A stretch of 64,000 nucleotides of DNA from Icerya purchasi (lineage: Eukaryota; Arthropoda; Insecta; Hemiptera; Monophlebidae): NCBI GenBank assembly GCA_039619475.1, contig CM077116.1, forward strand, positions 379,056,188 to 379,120,187. Reading direction: 5' to 3'. Position 1 is the first letter of the stretch; each line of letters begins with the position of its first letter. Shown in pieces: positions 1 to 10,991 of this stretch. Made by a program: the position numbers and the translations under genes. The notes under the pieces are model-generated. The model saw only the letters and a list, made by a program, of their open reading frames with translations, searched no databases and had not been told where the DNA came from.

Positions 1-722
1 TACCGGAATTCCCATAACCAACTCGGTAAATTCTCCGGTATTTCAATATAAGTAAATTTTTCCTTAGTTTATACTAGACAACATTATGGAACAAATTTGA
101 CACTACCACGCCGCCGTTCTTTATAATATCATGCAACATAAATCAGTCGGACGGAATAGCTTTTTCATTAGCTTTCCCGTTACACTTTTATTTTTATTTA
201 ATTTATTCGTTTTAATTACGAAATTATCGATCTTTTGCGAAACAGTAAACAAGAAAATGAATCGTCCGATATCTTCTCCTAATAATATTTTTCCGTTAAT
301 TTATATAATTGTTATTTCATTTGCGGTTTTTTTTTTTTTTTGTTATACAGGTCAAAAAAGTTTCACAGATATTCGAATCACCGTATCCTTTAGTTACGGG
401 CCTCCTGCTCCACCGACACAGCAATAATATTTTGTACGTACGCGAAATTTACTGCGATATTAAGAAAGATTCTTCAGTCGTGACCAGGTATATCAATGTT
501 GTTACGTGTAATCTTTTATACTTCGCAGGTGTGGCCTTAATAATAACGATATGAAGAGGTACTTGGAGGAGGAAGAGATTCTTTCGGTATACTCTCTTTC
601 CAATAACTTCAGTCGGAGTTTCGTGAATTTTTTGATCCGCGTAACCTCATAGATTTTCGGTAGACTATGACTGTTTGGCCAGCCATACAACAGTCAATGC
701 TTAATGAAGTTTACGTATCTAC
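1..722. other. AT-rich sequence with one weak exon candidate
   Basis: No family recognised. A 15-base T run followed by TTATACAG ends at about 350, which looks like a strong 3' splice acceptor. The frame after it stays open to 554 (about 67 codons), and CAG|GTATAT at about 487-493 could be a donor. After a second AG near 530, another frame is open to a TAG at about 651 and is rich in charged residues (NNNDMKRYLEEEE). Splice-like signals and open frames suggest, but do not show, an exon pair; the intervening 'intron' would be only about 41 bp, which is very short. I assign no function. Confidence 0.2.
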
Positions 723-1829
723 CGGGGGCGGATCCAAAAGGACATTTAGGGGAGGGGAGATTACAAAAAGGAAATTTTTGGGGGGAAATTATAGAATTAC
801 GTAAAATCTTCTACGGTAGGCAGTAGATTTGAGAAATAGCCTTTGTTTCATAAAGAAAATCAAATAACAACCTTTATAGAAATCTGAAATAGACAAAAAA
901 TTCCATGATGCGTAGCTGGATGTGCCGACTACAAATAAACTAAAAATGGTTCAGAGTCATGGTTAACATCAGCAAGATCCAGCCGTAGAGAGGAAACCGC
1001 TTTTTATCGGGTCAGCATAGGCCATACAGATGTCACTCATTCGTACCTTTTAAGTAAGAACGTAGCGCCTCAATGTGATCGCTGCACTGTTCCACTGACC
1101 ATTCAACACCTCCTCATCGACCGCCTTCAATACAAAACGATCCGAGAATAATTCGCTCTGCCTTCATCACTTACAGAGCTTCTCGCTGATAACGAAAAAA
1201 TAATCTCCAAATTTTTTAGATTTCTTAACGAGACATTACCATCACTACAGTGTGATATCTTTTGCCGTGCTTCTAGCCTAGTCGCTGTATACGGCACATT
1301 AAAATTAATTTGAAAAAAACATTTAAAAAAAAGTATTTTAAAAATACATAATTATTACAATTTAATTTAAATTTAGCTTTATTTTTAAAGTGAAAAATAA
1401 AACGAAATTATAAAATTCTAGCTAAAATGGCAGTTTAGAAGTAATAAGAAAGATAGTATTTTTTTTAGACTTTACTTCTTTTTTATTTTTGTTAGTAATC
1501 CGATCCGAATTCTCTTTGTTCATGAGCAAGTTTAAATATATGTATACATTTCTCATTAAACTATTTTCATTTACATTACAAAATAGAAATGAAAAATAAA
1601 TAAAAATGGCAAAAGATCGACGACATTTAAAACAGAATAAAAAAGAAACATTAATAATTTTACCAAAAAATAGTATTAAATATTAATTATTATAATCCAT
1701 AGGTGTAAAATTCATACAAATCTTTTATAGCATAAATTAAGTTTCTCTGTTATAACAAATTTTTTCATAGAGGCTTTGGTTCTTGGTAGGGGGTGTCCCA
1801 TATCGCCTCTGCCCGTGGATCCGCCACTG
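723..1829. mobile_element. DNA transposon copy 1 (GCGGATCCA termini), non-autonomous
   Basis: The left end (CGGGGGCGGATCCA) and the reverse complement of the right end (CAGTGGCGGATCCA) form an imperfect terminal inverted repeat. The interior matches 5630-6651 at length, for example the shared stretches around 1335-1560 and 5755-5945 and around 1650-1829 and 6470-6651. No transposase frame is visible, so the element is non-autonomous. The CAG...CTG ends and the related copy's target duplication resemble hAT elements, but no clean target duplication is visible here. It is interrupted at about 890-1332 by a LINE tail that copy 2 lacks, which dates the LINE after this element. Confidence 0.7.
890..1332 (+). 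mobile_element. I-type LINE, 3' tail only (5'-truncated)
   Basis: One frame from about 955 to 1311 encodes the C-terminal end typical of insect I-group ORF2: an RVSIGHTDVTHSYLL stretch followed by a CDRC...H zinc-finger-like motif (C-x2-C-x7-H). One in-frame stop lies near 1150. The end is marked by TGTATACGGCAC, a motif also seen before the poly(A) at 13840 and on the minus strand near 2440, and then by A-rich sequence. Reverse transcriptase and RNase H are missing. It sits inside DNA transposon copy 1; the second copy reads straight across the insertion point. No target duplication could be defined because the flanks are A-rich. Confidence 0.75.
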
Positions 1830-2399
1830 ATATTTAAAATCGTTATTCAGTTAGCATTTAAAAACCTGTAAAATGCTTAATTTTTTGTCACTCTGCGGAA
1901 GATTTCCCTTCAAAGAGTCTAGATGCATATTTGCTGACGTTTTTTTTTTTTTTCAGTGAGCTTTTAAATTTACTTTTACTCGTTAGCGAACACGTGTACG
2001 TAAGCGCGAATTTAGAGTAAAATTTTGGGGGAGGTCAGAGACTGAAGTTTCTTAAAGCCCCTACACTGAACATATTATAAATAATAAAAAGAGAAATATA
2101 TTTTCTTAGGATAATTAAAAAGTAGTGATAGGGTAAAATAAATTGAAAGACAACTGTGTATAGCTTAGAAAAAAAAAAAAATGTACATTAAAAACTTTAT
2201 ATAATAGTAAATGATAAATTCTAATCTTCTATTCTTTATTTTTGCGAATGATAAAATTTTTTTAACTTTCCTGAATTTGTAAAAAATTTTATTTTCTTAA
2301 AATCGTAAATTATAAATGAAAAATATTTCTGGTTATGAAATTCAGATTATTTCAAATTACGTAATTATAAAAAAGTATATTAATCTTGAAAAAAAAAAA
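1830..2399. other. AT-rich spacer
   Basis: No coding frame or named repeat is recognised. Homopolymer T runs occur near 1941 and A runs near 2169 and 2390; otherwise the sequence is plain A/T-rich. Confidence 0.5.
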
Positions 2400-3265
2400 T
2401 TCTTCTTCTTCTTCTTCTTTGATTAGCGTGCCGTGTACTGCCGCCTAGGACAGAGGCACGGATAAGATAAGAGTTAGATGGAGTGGAATACGTTAGTGGT
2501 CTTGAGAAAACGTGGGAGGCGTTCAATTTTGTCGTGGGGATCGGACAGGATTTCAGAAAGGTTGAACGACTGGAGAATTTTTGCTCGGTATAAATTATAA
2601 GTGGAACAGCTGACGAGTAAATGTTGGATTGTGACAGGAGAATTGCAATTGGAACACAGTGGAATAGGTTGTCTGGACAGGAGGTGACTATGAGTGACTT
2701 TGGAGTGACCTAGGCGGAGTCTTGTGACAACGATTTCATTCCTTCGATTGCTAAATAATGAGGTTTTCCATCATGGTCGAATAGGTTGTTCGTGTTTGGG
2801 ATGTTGGTCTACTGTTTTTGCCATGTTTGAAGTGATTTTTGCACTATATATGCTTTCAGATCTATTGACGGAGTTTCGATGTTCGGTATCGGAAAGAACA
2901 ATGAGATTTCTTTTGCCGCAATATCCGCGTATGAATTCCCTTGGATCCCATCGTGTGATGGGATCCATGCGAACGAAACACGGACACTTGTACTACAAAG
3001 AGTGCGAATCATTTCCTTGGCTATTGGGTGTTGGTGAGGAGAGTTGTATTTTTGAATTGATGTGATCGCGTTTAACGAGTCTGTACGTATGAGGTGTGAG
3101 CAGTGAGGGTCGGAAATTATTAAAGTTTTATAGCAAATAGTTCCGCCGAAAGAATAGTGAATAGTGCCGGAAGAGAATAACGGAGAATAATTTTTTTGTC
3201 GGATGCTATTCCACAACTTGTTCCTTGAGGTGTTTTGAAGCCGTCAGTAAAAATAATTATTTTTG
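2400..3265 (-). mobile_element. I-type LINE fragment: RNase H plus C-terminal finger, (GAA)n tail
   Basis: Reading the minus strand from about 3265, an IIIFTDGFKTPQG stretch is the first RNase H motif. Downstream are TDSLNAITSIQ (active-site Asp region) and VSFAWIPSHDGIQGN (C-terminal RNase H motif with the His), all between 2809 and 3260. Then come SKVTHSHLLSRQP and a C-x2-C-x7-H motif (CSNCNSPVTIQH) at about 2600-2700. The 3' end carries CAGTACACGGCACG and a (GAA)n tail, seen on the plus strand as TTC repeats at 2400-2420. The endonuclease and reverse transcriptase are absent, so the copy is 5'-truncated, and it carries stops and frame changes. Recognition as an EN-RT-RNase H LINE of the I group is firm; the exact family is not. 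Confidence 0.8.
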
Positions 3266-3877
3266 AAAAACTTTCAAATTAAGAATTTGAATGAAGAAAA
3301 CCAGATTTCATAGTTAATTAAATATTAGAATGATCAATTTTTATAACTGGAAATAAAATATTATTTGCGCTTAAAAAATTAAAAATAAATATAATGAAAA
3401 CGAAAGTTAATGAAGAACTTTAAGAAATCAATTGTTAATTATTTAGACAATTGCTAAACATGATTTTATTTAGTTGATAATTGAATAAATTTTCTTCAAA
3501 TATAAATTTTTATTCTTAATCAAAAAAATAGTATCATTCACAATTATGTTGAATAATTGACTGAACTTACATCAAATAAATCACGATTATCAAAAACCAT
3601 CTGAAGAATATTTGCGTTACTCATTAATTGATAAAGAGTTTAATTAAACAATAATATTTCTTCAGAAGTAAAAAATTACATAAAATTCTGGGCTTTATTC
3701 ACACCGTTATTTCATCTCAGTGTAAGATTGCAGTAAGAAGCAAAGTTAGAATTTAAAAAAAAGTTACACTCAGTGGGGGGAGATCATGACCCCCATGACC
3801 TCCTCATAGATCGGCGCTTGTCTCCGCATGTTTGATTAAGAATTATCATGATATTCATACTTTTGCGGTACTAAATG
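3266..3877. other. AT-rich spacer
   Basis: No coding frame recognised. A short stretch at about 3770-3825 (CAGTGGGGGGAGATCATGAC onward, ending ATCGGCGCTTG) looks like the end of another DNA transposon, but I could not pair it. Confidence 0.4.
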
Positions 3878-3912
3878 CAGGAGCGGATTCAGAGAGATAT
3901 TTTGGGGGGAAG

Positions 3913-5620
3913 TTTTTTTTTTTTGATTAAGAACTGTATTTCAATGGCGTTTTTTTGTACAATAAGAGTTTGCGTACAAAGGCGCCAAGCCAAGAACCGC
4001 TGTTAGGCTTAATTTTGTCCTAGAACCTTCTTACAATAAAACTTAAATAATGAACTTAAATTTTTTTTTGCTTTTTTTTTTATATCAGGGTTTGAGAAAC
4101 TTAATGCTATATGATCCGGTGGGTTATGCACTGTGTACTTATTTAATAGACAATAATATTTTATTTTATTACAGGCGTTTATTAAGTATTTACGTTGTGA
4201 AGAGTGGATTTTTTGCTTTAGGGTTTTCTTTTTTAAGTGTTAGAAAAACACAGAGCTACAGTAACACACTGTACTCTCAACAAGTGACTTGTACAATACA
4301 AGTCTGTATCTTTAATCGAAGCCCCATGTAGAAGCACACTTCTAGTAATTGATAGTATTTAGCAGTCCACACTTAGATACGGTGTAGTCTATGTGTTATT
4401 TAAAGGAGAGTTTATTGTCTAATATAATTCCTAGGTAGTTTAAATGTTCGACTACTTTTGAAGGGATCCTCCTGTAAAGTACTTTAATATTTTTCCTTTT
4501 TAGTTTCAGGGAGTTTGTGAAAAGGGACATAAAGCATTTTTAAACTGAAAAATTAAACTTTATTTCATTTAGCCAAGCTCCGAGTAATTCGAGTGTTTTG
4601 TTAACTGTTTTTTCGAAATTGACTTTTATATCGTCCGTTATTATGAATAGTAAGTCATCTGCATATGCGGATAGGTCAACGTTCTTGTCATATGGTAGAG
4701 CTTAGTTGAATAATATATTCCAGAAAAGTGGACTTAAAACGCTATCCTATGGGCAGCCTTTATTGGTTTCAGTGTTTGCACTATGATTACCTATTTGAAG
4801 AATTACACCTTTGTTTTTAAGGTAAAAATATATTGTACTTAGCAATAGTATGTCTTTGATCGGAATAGATCTTAAAATGTCAAACAAAGCATGGTGCCGG
4901 CAGTTATCAAAAGCTCCTTTGATATCCACTCCTACGACGAGAACGTTCGATTTTTTCTTAAGGCTGCTGCTAATCTTGCTGATCGCATAATTCACAGCAT
5001 GTTCTATGGACAGATCTTGTCTGAATGCAAATTGTCTTCTATCTAAAAAGTTTGTTGAGTTCAGATGGCAAGTTATCCTGTTTTTTAATATTTTTTCGTA
5101 AATTTTGCTTGCAGTATTTAAAAGACATATTGGACGATAGGAGCTTATGAGATTTGCATCTTTGTTCGATTTATGAATTAGGATTACATTTGCTTCGCGC
5201 CAGGGTTTAGGGAAATAGTTTAAGGAGAAGACTTTTTTTGTATAGGAGGGGAAGAAGTTTTGGATAGACCTTTTGGATTAATTTTAGTGTCTTATTTGTA
5301 ATATTGTCAGGTCCAGCAGGTTTGTTGTTTTTTAAATTTTTTATAGTGCTATTTAGTGCGGATGTATCAAGAGGAGTCTGTTGTGAGTGAGCAACGTTTT
5401 CCTGTATGGGAAATTTAAAGTTATCTCTTAGTATTTTCTGTTTGTTGCTGTTTTTGTCAGTGCTGTCTAACGAAAAAAGAGAGGATAGGGAGCAGTTTAG
5501 ATTCTTTGTCATATTGGTGATTTTATCGCCGTTACTTTTTGTGAAAAGTGGAATATTGTTTGGTTTGTTTGATTTCAGAAACGTTAATTTGTAGCTTGAG
5601 CCCCATGGTTTTTGACACTT
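3913..5620 (-). mobile_element. R1-clade LINE fragment (reverse transcriptase), 5'-truncated
   Basis: Minus-strand frames encode an R1-like reverse transcriptase in order: a KPWGSSYKL linker (about 5600), a NKPAGPDNITNKTLK block (about 5300), YRPICLLNTASKIYEKIL (about 5115), VVGVDIKGAFDNC (about 4900-4935), a GSVLSPLFWNI block (about 4715), AYADDLLFII (about 4650) and a HLNYLGIILD block (about 4435). The catalytic D of 'VDIKGAFD' and the ADD box are intact, but stops and frameshifts break the frame. The expected QG before the SPLFWN block reads KGCP-IG. The poly(T) at 3913-3924 is its poly(A) tail. The 5' end is truncated at the start of the reverse transcriptase; there is no ORF1 or endonuclease. 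It is not in rDNA, unlike canonical R1. Inserted inside DNA transposon copy 2. Confidence 0.8.
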
Positions 5621-6079
5621 TCCGAGCAAATTTGGCGGGGAGGGGGGCGTTATATAATTATATTATATCTTTTATGGTACGCGGTAGATTTGAGAAATAC
5701 GTTGTTTCATAAAGAAAATCAAATAACGACCTCTTTAGAAATTTAAAAATGTTTTAAAAATACATAACTATTACAATTTAATTTAAATTTTATTTTAGTT
5801 TTTAAGTAAAAAATAAAAAAGTTATAAAGTTCTAGCTAAAATAGTTGTTTAGAAATAATAAGAAAGATAGTATTTTTATTAGACTTTACTTCTTTTTTAT
5901 TTTTGTTAGTAATCTGATTCGAATTCTTTGTTCATGAGCAAGTAAAAAAATATATATATATTCTTCATTGAACTATTTTCATTTGCATTACAAAATAAAA
6001 ATTAAAAATAAATAAGAAAAGCAAAAGATCGATGACAATTGGGTTTACAATAAAATAAAAACGTAACATTAATAGTTTT

Positions 6080-6469
6080 TATCAGCCTCTGTAAGTTTCT
6101 TAAGTTTATGCTTTACTTAACTCTAATCCTAATTTTTATTCCATTACTGTAGTTTCACTGCTGTTTAATGAAATTTGTATTTGCATACACATTTGTACAT
6201 ATACATACATATATATATACATATTATTTTAATTAATGTTAATATAATGTAACGGTGACTATGTATCAATATCACCTTTACATTCTTTCATAATCTATGT
6301 ATAATATAAAAATAAAAATCTGTGTTTATTACTAAGTACCCACCACACATGCACACACAAAGATTTTGTAATTAACATGTATTTTCATAAGTACTCTATA
6401 ACCAATTGTACACAGATCATATCAAATATATTTGCCCACTGGTTATATCCAGAATGGAAAAAAAAACAA
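6080..6469 (+). mobile_element. 390-bp polyadenylated retroinsert with 15-bp target duplication
   Basis: AACATTAATAGTTTT occurs at 6065-6079 and again at 6470-6484, exactly flanking this block, while DNA transposon copy 1 has the sequence once (with changes). The block ends in an A-rich run (GGAAAAAAAAACAA). It has no coding similarity I recognise, contains AATAAAAATA-type signals and a TA/CA microsatellite, and looks like a reverse-transcribed 3' UTR. It could be the far 3' end of an unrecognised LINE, a SINE, or a processed copy of a host mRNA. The long duplication and A tail point to LINE-type target-primed insertion. Confidence 0.7.
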
Positions 6470-6658
6470 AACATTAATAGTTTTACTAGGGAATAGTATT
6501 AAATATTAGTTATAATTAAATCCATAGATAACATTTATACAAATCTTTTATAGTATACATTAAGTTCCTCTGTTGTAACAAATTTTTTCATAGAAGCTTT
6601 CGTTCTTTGGGGGCGGGGGTCCCCTATTTCACCACCGTGGATCCGCCACTGCTAAATG

Positions 6659-9071
6659 TAAGATTAAATATTTTCTCGTTAAAAGTTGTAATAATAGTTA
6701 CATTTGTCATATGGACTCACATCTACAGTCTGGCTAAAAGTTCTTAATAGTAGCGCGTTGTTTGCTGTTAAAGAGGACGTGTATTTTCTTTGAACTTTTT
6801 TTTGAAGTTTCCGTAAACTTGCAAAGATTTTTTTTTGAAAATCGAAAAACAATTTCGTTTTCCTCTAAATAGCGAGTTTTCCATTAATATACAATGCCGC
6901 CTCGAAAAAATTATCTATTTTCCCAAACTTGCGAGTGTTCAAGATTCCGAAGCTTTAAAATGAATTCATAACGTCGGCTACATAATTTTCCTACACAAAG
7001 AGTTCCTCTTTTTATATACGTTTAGGATGTATTTTGATTTTTCCAACTTTTATTCTTACAAAAATGTAGTTTTTTTTATTTGTCCCGAAGGGGGGCGAAG
7101 GGCCAAAATATATTGATTATCGAAAATGGTAATTTTTTTCGTGATTTTTTTCCTACGCGATGTTTCAAATTTCACGTTCAACCGGATGTCCGACGGCGAG
7201 TTATGAATATATTTTTAAGGGATTTCTTAGGTCTTCTTAAATTCCGGTTTTCTTAGCACTTTTTTGCACTCTTTAACGGCTGAAGTTTTACATTTCTTAA
7301 AGGATATACTTTATTTGTGATTTACATGTATAGAGTGTCGAGTTTATGTGTTAAATCTTTCAGAATTACACAAAATTATTCTACAGCTGATTTTCTGAGA
7401 CTAAACGAAAAGCCTACAAACTACGATAATACTATGCATTATCCGTTCCTATGAAATATATCGAAAAACGTATTATTATTTCGGTATCCGCTGATATTAA
7501 CAAGCCGGTAACGAAAATTTGTTTACACACTTACCCGAAGATATTCTCCTTTATCGGTAAATTAACTACCCGATAAATCTGCTATTACATTCCGATAGTC
7601 CTTCCACAGCTTACTCTGGTTTTATCATTTCTTATTATTATTTTAATACGAACTGACGAAACAAATTAAACATACTTTTACGATGAAATTTTTTTAAAGA
7701 TATTTGTTTTCACAGCATAAATTTAACTAAAGTGCTTCACAGATGATCGCCACTAGTGATAGCGCTGAAGACAAAAATTTTTAAAATGTCAGATTTAAAC
7801 GGAATTTAATAGCAGTCGGAAATTTCTGTTTATAAATATCGATCACTATTTACATATATACGGAGATTTTCTATTCGGCAGTCGTTTTTAAACTATTAAA
7901 CTTCGCTGTTCTACAGATGTTTCAGCTTTCAGTAGAATGACCTGGCAATTTATCATAAATGAAGGGGGAATTCTTAATTAGTTTTTCTGTTGTTTCCGCA
8001 ACGATAAAAACTTTAACTGCGCCTATTTTAACCGAAAATAAACAAATACCCCCTTATAAACCCTAAACTTTTTTCCTCGAAATAAACGCTTGAATTAATT
8101 ATGAAAGTTTAATTTGCAAACTCAGCGATTTAGCGAATAACTTGAATTATAAATAGAGTTGCGTGTGCTGTCATCGGCGTCGTCGTTGTCGGTGCTTCAA
8201 CTGGACTCCAGCCTTTATCTTATATTCGGCAGTTTTCGGACCTTACGCTTACTGATATTTGATAAAGAGCTTTCTATCCCTTTACTTTTCCTTCAATCTT
8301 TGCGCCTAGGTTTAGTGCATATTTCATATTCAGAATTCCTTTCGCCGGTTTTGGCTCCTTTTGCTTTTCAACTACACTCCTTGCGGTCCGGCAACAGCAG
8401 TCTAAATTCGGGTTTGTCTCGTTTTCGTCGTAAAATATGATTTTCGAAAATAATTTAAACAATAGTTTGCCGCCGTTTCCCTTCGAGTTTTCTATTAGGG
8501 TTCTAAGCGAAAAAAGTTCAGTTCCAGCACACTCGACCGGGTCCACCTTTTTAAAAAGTACATTCATCTTCCTTCGGGAGTTATTCGATTATTTGGACCA
8601 GTTGTTGTTTGCACGTTGCAGTCGCACGCAACCAAAAATCTTCTCTAAATGTCACCTCGGGTTTTAGTCATGAAAAAAGGTCTCACCGTAATTACAAAAT
8701 TTCCCGAAGAAAACGCGACTTATCCGTGCGATGTTACGATTTTCCGGCGCTATCTCAGCGGAAGTGGCAGCATTTTCAAGTGTCACTATCCCGAGTGTAA
8801 AGCATTGCGAAATTTCCATTTCGTCATCGGCTAATTATAGAAGAAGGAATCGGTGAAAGAAGAAACAGTGCCTTACGCAAACGACTATCTTCGGTTAAAA
8901 TGACGCCTAAAAAGTTTATACCTAACGCCTACGTTTCTGTGGTTTTCGAAACGTCAAAGTATACATTTTTTCCTACAAAATGGGAACCGTCACGAACTTT
9001 TTAAACTTGATTTTAATTGAAAAGCACATTCAGATGGGGACTATATTTAAATTCTAACAAGGGCTAAGTAG
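6659..9071. other. Unclassified sequence with a Tc1-like end and an ORF-dense block
   Basis: At about 6729, TACAGTCTGGCTAAAAGTTC resembles the outer end of a Tc1/mariner inverted repeat, but I found no matching opposite end and no transposase. The block 8150-8840 is less AT-rich and holds short overlapping frames on both strands (for example 8437-8667 and 8649-8834 on plus, both starting at ATG). None resembles a family I know. The rest shows only A/T runs. I make no gene call here. Confidence 0.3.
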
Positions 9072-9334
9072 TGTGGGTCACCGATTAGGTGCAACTTTTT
9101 TCGGATGGTAGTATTCGGTACGAAAATTAATTTTACCGTTTTTTTTTTTTGGCGAAAAACGGTGAAACTCGAGAAAAACGCGTCTAAAGTTAGCGAGCTA
9201 GTGTATACATCTTACGAGTTTAACGTCTAAATCCTCGCTTTGTCAACTTTTTTTTTTTGATTTCTTTTTCTTTTTTCTTTTTTCTTTTACTTGCATAATA
9301 ATTTATTCTTATTTATTATATAATACCCGAACCC

Positions 9335-10990
9335 ATTATCTATAGATTACTTGTTGATGATTTGAATATATCCTTGAACACTTCGAACCCATTTTATGCG
9401 TAATATATGTTACAATCAGGTATAGACAGCTTACTAAATTGGTGTAAAACGACGTGATTCAAATGTTCAGCAGAGAAATCCATATGCATAAATTTTAACC
9501 GGGGAAAAAAAAAAAACAAAACAAGTAACAGCTCTCCATTTGTATTTGGATAAAGTCAGACTTAAGTTTGTACAAAAAATAACATTCTTAGGCGTTACAA
9601 TTTGACAACAAACTTACCCGGACCCAACACCTGAAATATATTAAAACTAAATGTATGTCGTCACTAAATTTGTTGAAGATGATAGACAATAAACGTTTTG
9701 GACCTCGTAGCAGCGGCACTATCATTAAATTATACCATTAATTCATTAGATCCAAAATATTGATTATGGTAGTATTGCGTATTCTTTTACGGGTGATAGA
9801 TACAGTACATTATTCAGCACTGCGTATTGCGCTAGGAGCATTTCGTACGAGTCCATGCACGAAGTTGCACAGTGTTAGTGGAGAACCACTGTCTTCTGTT
9901 CGCCAAAAGCTTCTGATATCGAATTACAGTGTGCCAGGTTAGTAAATCCTACCCACCCTAACGCTGAATTATATTCACCAGCCATACTACATAACAACAT
10001 AGCATCTAGATTCCTTAACATCCTCCATTCGTACAACATCGACATTGTCCATAAAAACATTATCCGCAGAAGTACTCCGATGTATGGATCCGGTACCTTA
10101 CAGAAATTCAGAAAGAAGACCGATGTCGGGAAACAATCAAAAAATGCCTTGAAGATATCTTGGCTCGATTCCATCATCACAATATCTGGTACACAGACGG
10201 ATCTGCATATGGAGATAGAGCAGGAGGGGCCTTTTCCATAAATAATTGCCTAAAATTTTTTTCTCTGCCAAGCTTTTCTTCTCCATTGCCCTCAGAATTA
10301 ATCGCTATCCTTCTCTGTTTCTAGCATATTCACGAAAGTAACTCTTTGAAAAACGTCCTGGTTTTAACGGATTCCCAGCAGTTACTCCAACTCCTTGAGT
10401 CAGACTGCTCCTCTCCGCTCGTTTGCTCGCGTCATCCACCTTCTAACGCAGTTAGATATAAAAAGTGTTAAGGTGTCGTTTATCTGGGGATCCCGGATCA
10501 AATGGGCATCTACGAATACGACAGAGTTCATCAACTCGCAAGACAGCCATCAGATTTATCGCATCCGTTTATTTCACATGAGGATTTAAAAGAAAACATC
10601 AGACAAATAGTATTAAAAAACTGCATCGACAATGTGCCTGACTATGGTTCAATGTATGATATTGCAGATTCGCAAAAGGAGAAGACGGTCATCAACAGAC
10701 TAAGGATTGGCCATGCAAACCTTACACATAGCCACCTGCTGAATAATAGTCCAGTTTCTTAGTATAATTGGTGCGATACTTTATTATCAGCACCACACAT
10801 TTCACAAGAATGTCAGAGTTATGCCATATATTATAGCGGCCTCCCAGAATCGTTACAAGAGAAGCTTGCAATTCCTCAGATCCACTAATCTTATAAATAA
10901 ATTATAATTAGCTATAGATATATACATTTATACACGTAGACTATAATTAATAAAAATGTTAAGTCTCCAAAAAAAAAGAAAAAAAAAGGG
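9335..10990 (+). mobile_element. I-clade LINE fragment: end of RT, RNase H, finger
   Basis: Frames in order: YRLLVDDLNISL (RT catalytic box, about 9345-9376), an ALRIALGAFRTSP connector (about 9815-9860), WYTDGSAYGDRAGGAFS (first RNase H motif, about 10190-10240), VLTDSQQLLQLL (about 10360), and NRLRIGHANLTHSHLL (about 10690-10740) followed by a degraded Cys/His motif. The same landmarks occur in the near-complete LINE at 43.7-49.55 kb (FIDDLNISL, ALRSILGAHRTSP, VYTDGAK), so both belong to the same clade. Stops and frameshifts are frequent. An A-rich tail lies at about 10970-10988. It lies inside the long-inverted-repeat element. Confidence 0.75.
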
Positions 10991-10991
10991 A

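Larger units (their letters stand above)
3878..6651. mobile_element. DNA transposon copy 2, interrupted by two retroinsertions
   Basis: The left end at 3878 (CAGGAGCGGATTCA) and the reverse complement of the right end at 6651 (CAGTGGCGGATCCA) match at 11 of 14 positions. The element is flanked by CTAAATG on both sides (3871-3877 and 6652-6658), a 7-bp match that may be an eroded 8-bp hAT duplication. Only about 40 bases of the left end remain before a poly(T) run starts the R1-clade insertion (3913 to about 5620). The rest continues from about 5620 and matches copy 1 at 723-1829. A second insertion, 6080-6469, lies near the right end. No transposase is visible. The total native length without insertions would be close to 0.7 kb. 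Confidence 0.7.

Noticed and set aside
4050..4331. Plus-strand frame of 93 codons
   Set aside because: It is antisense to the 3' part of the R1-clade LINE and A/T-driven.
3913..5620. R1 element as evidence for an rDNA locus
   Set aside because: The flanks are a DNA transposon, not 28S rRNA, and no rRNA sequence is visible.
8159..8834. Cluster of overlapping small frames as a host gene
   Set aside because: No similarity to a known family, frames overlap on both strands, the first lacks an ATG, and no splice structure stands out.
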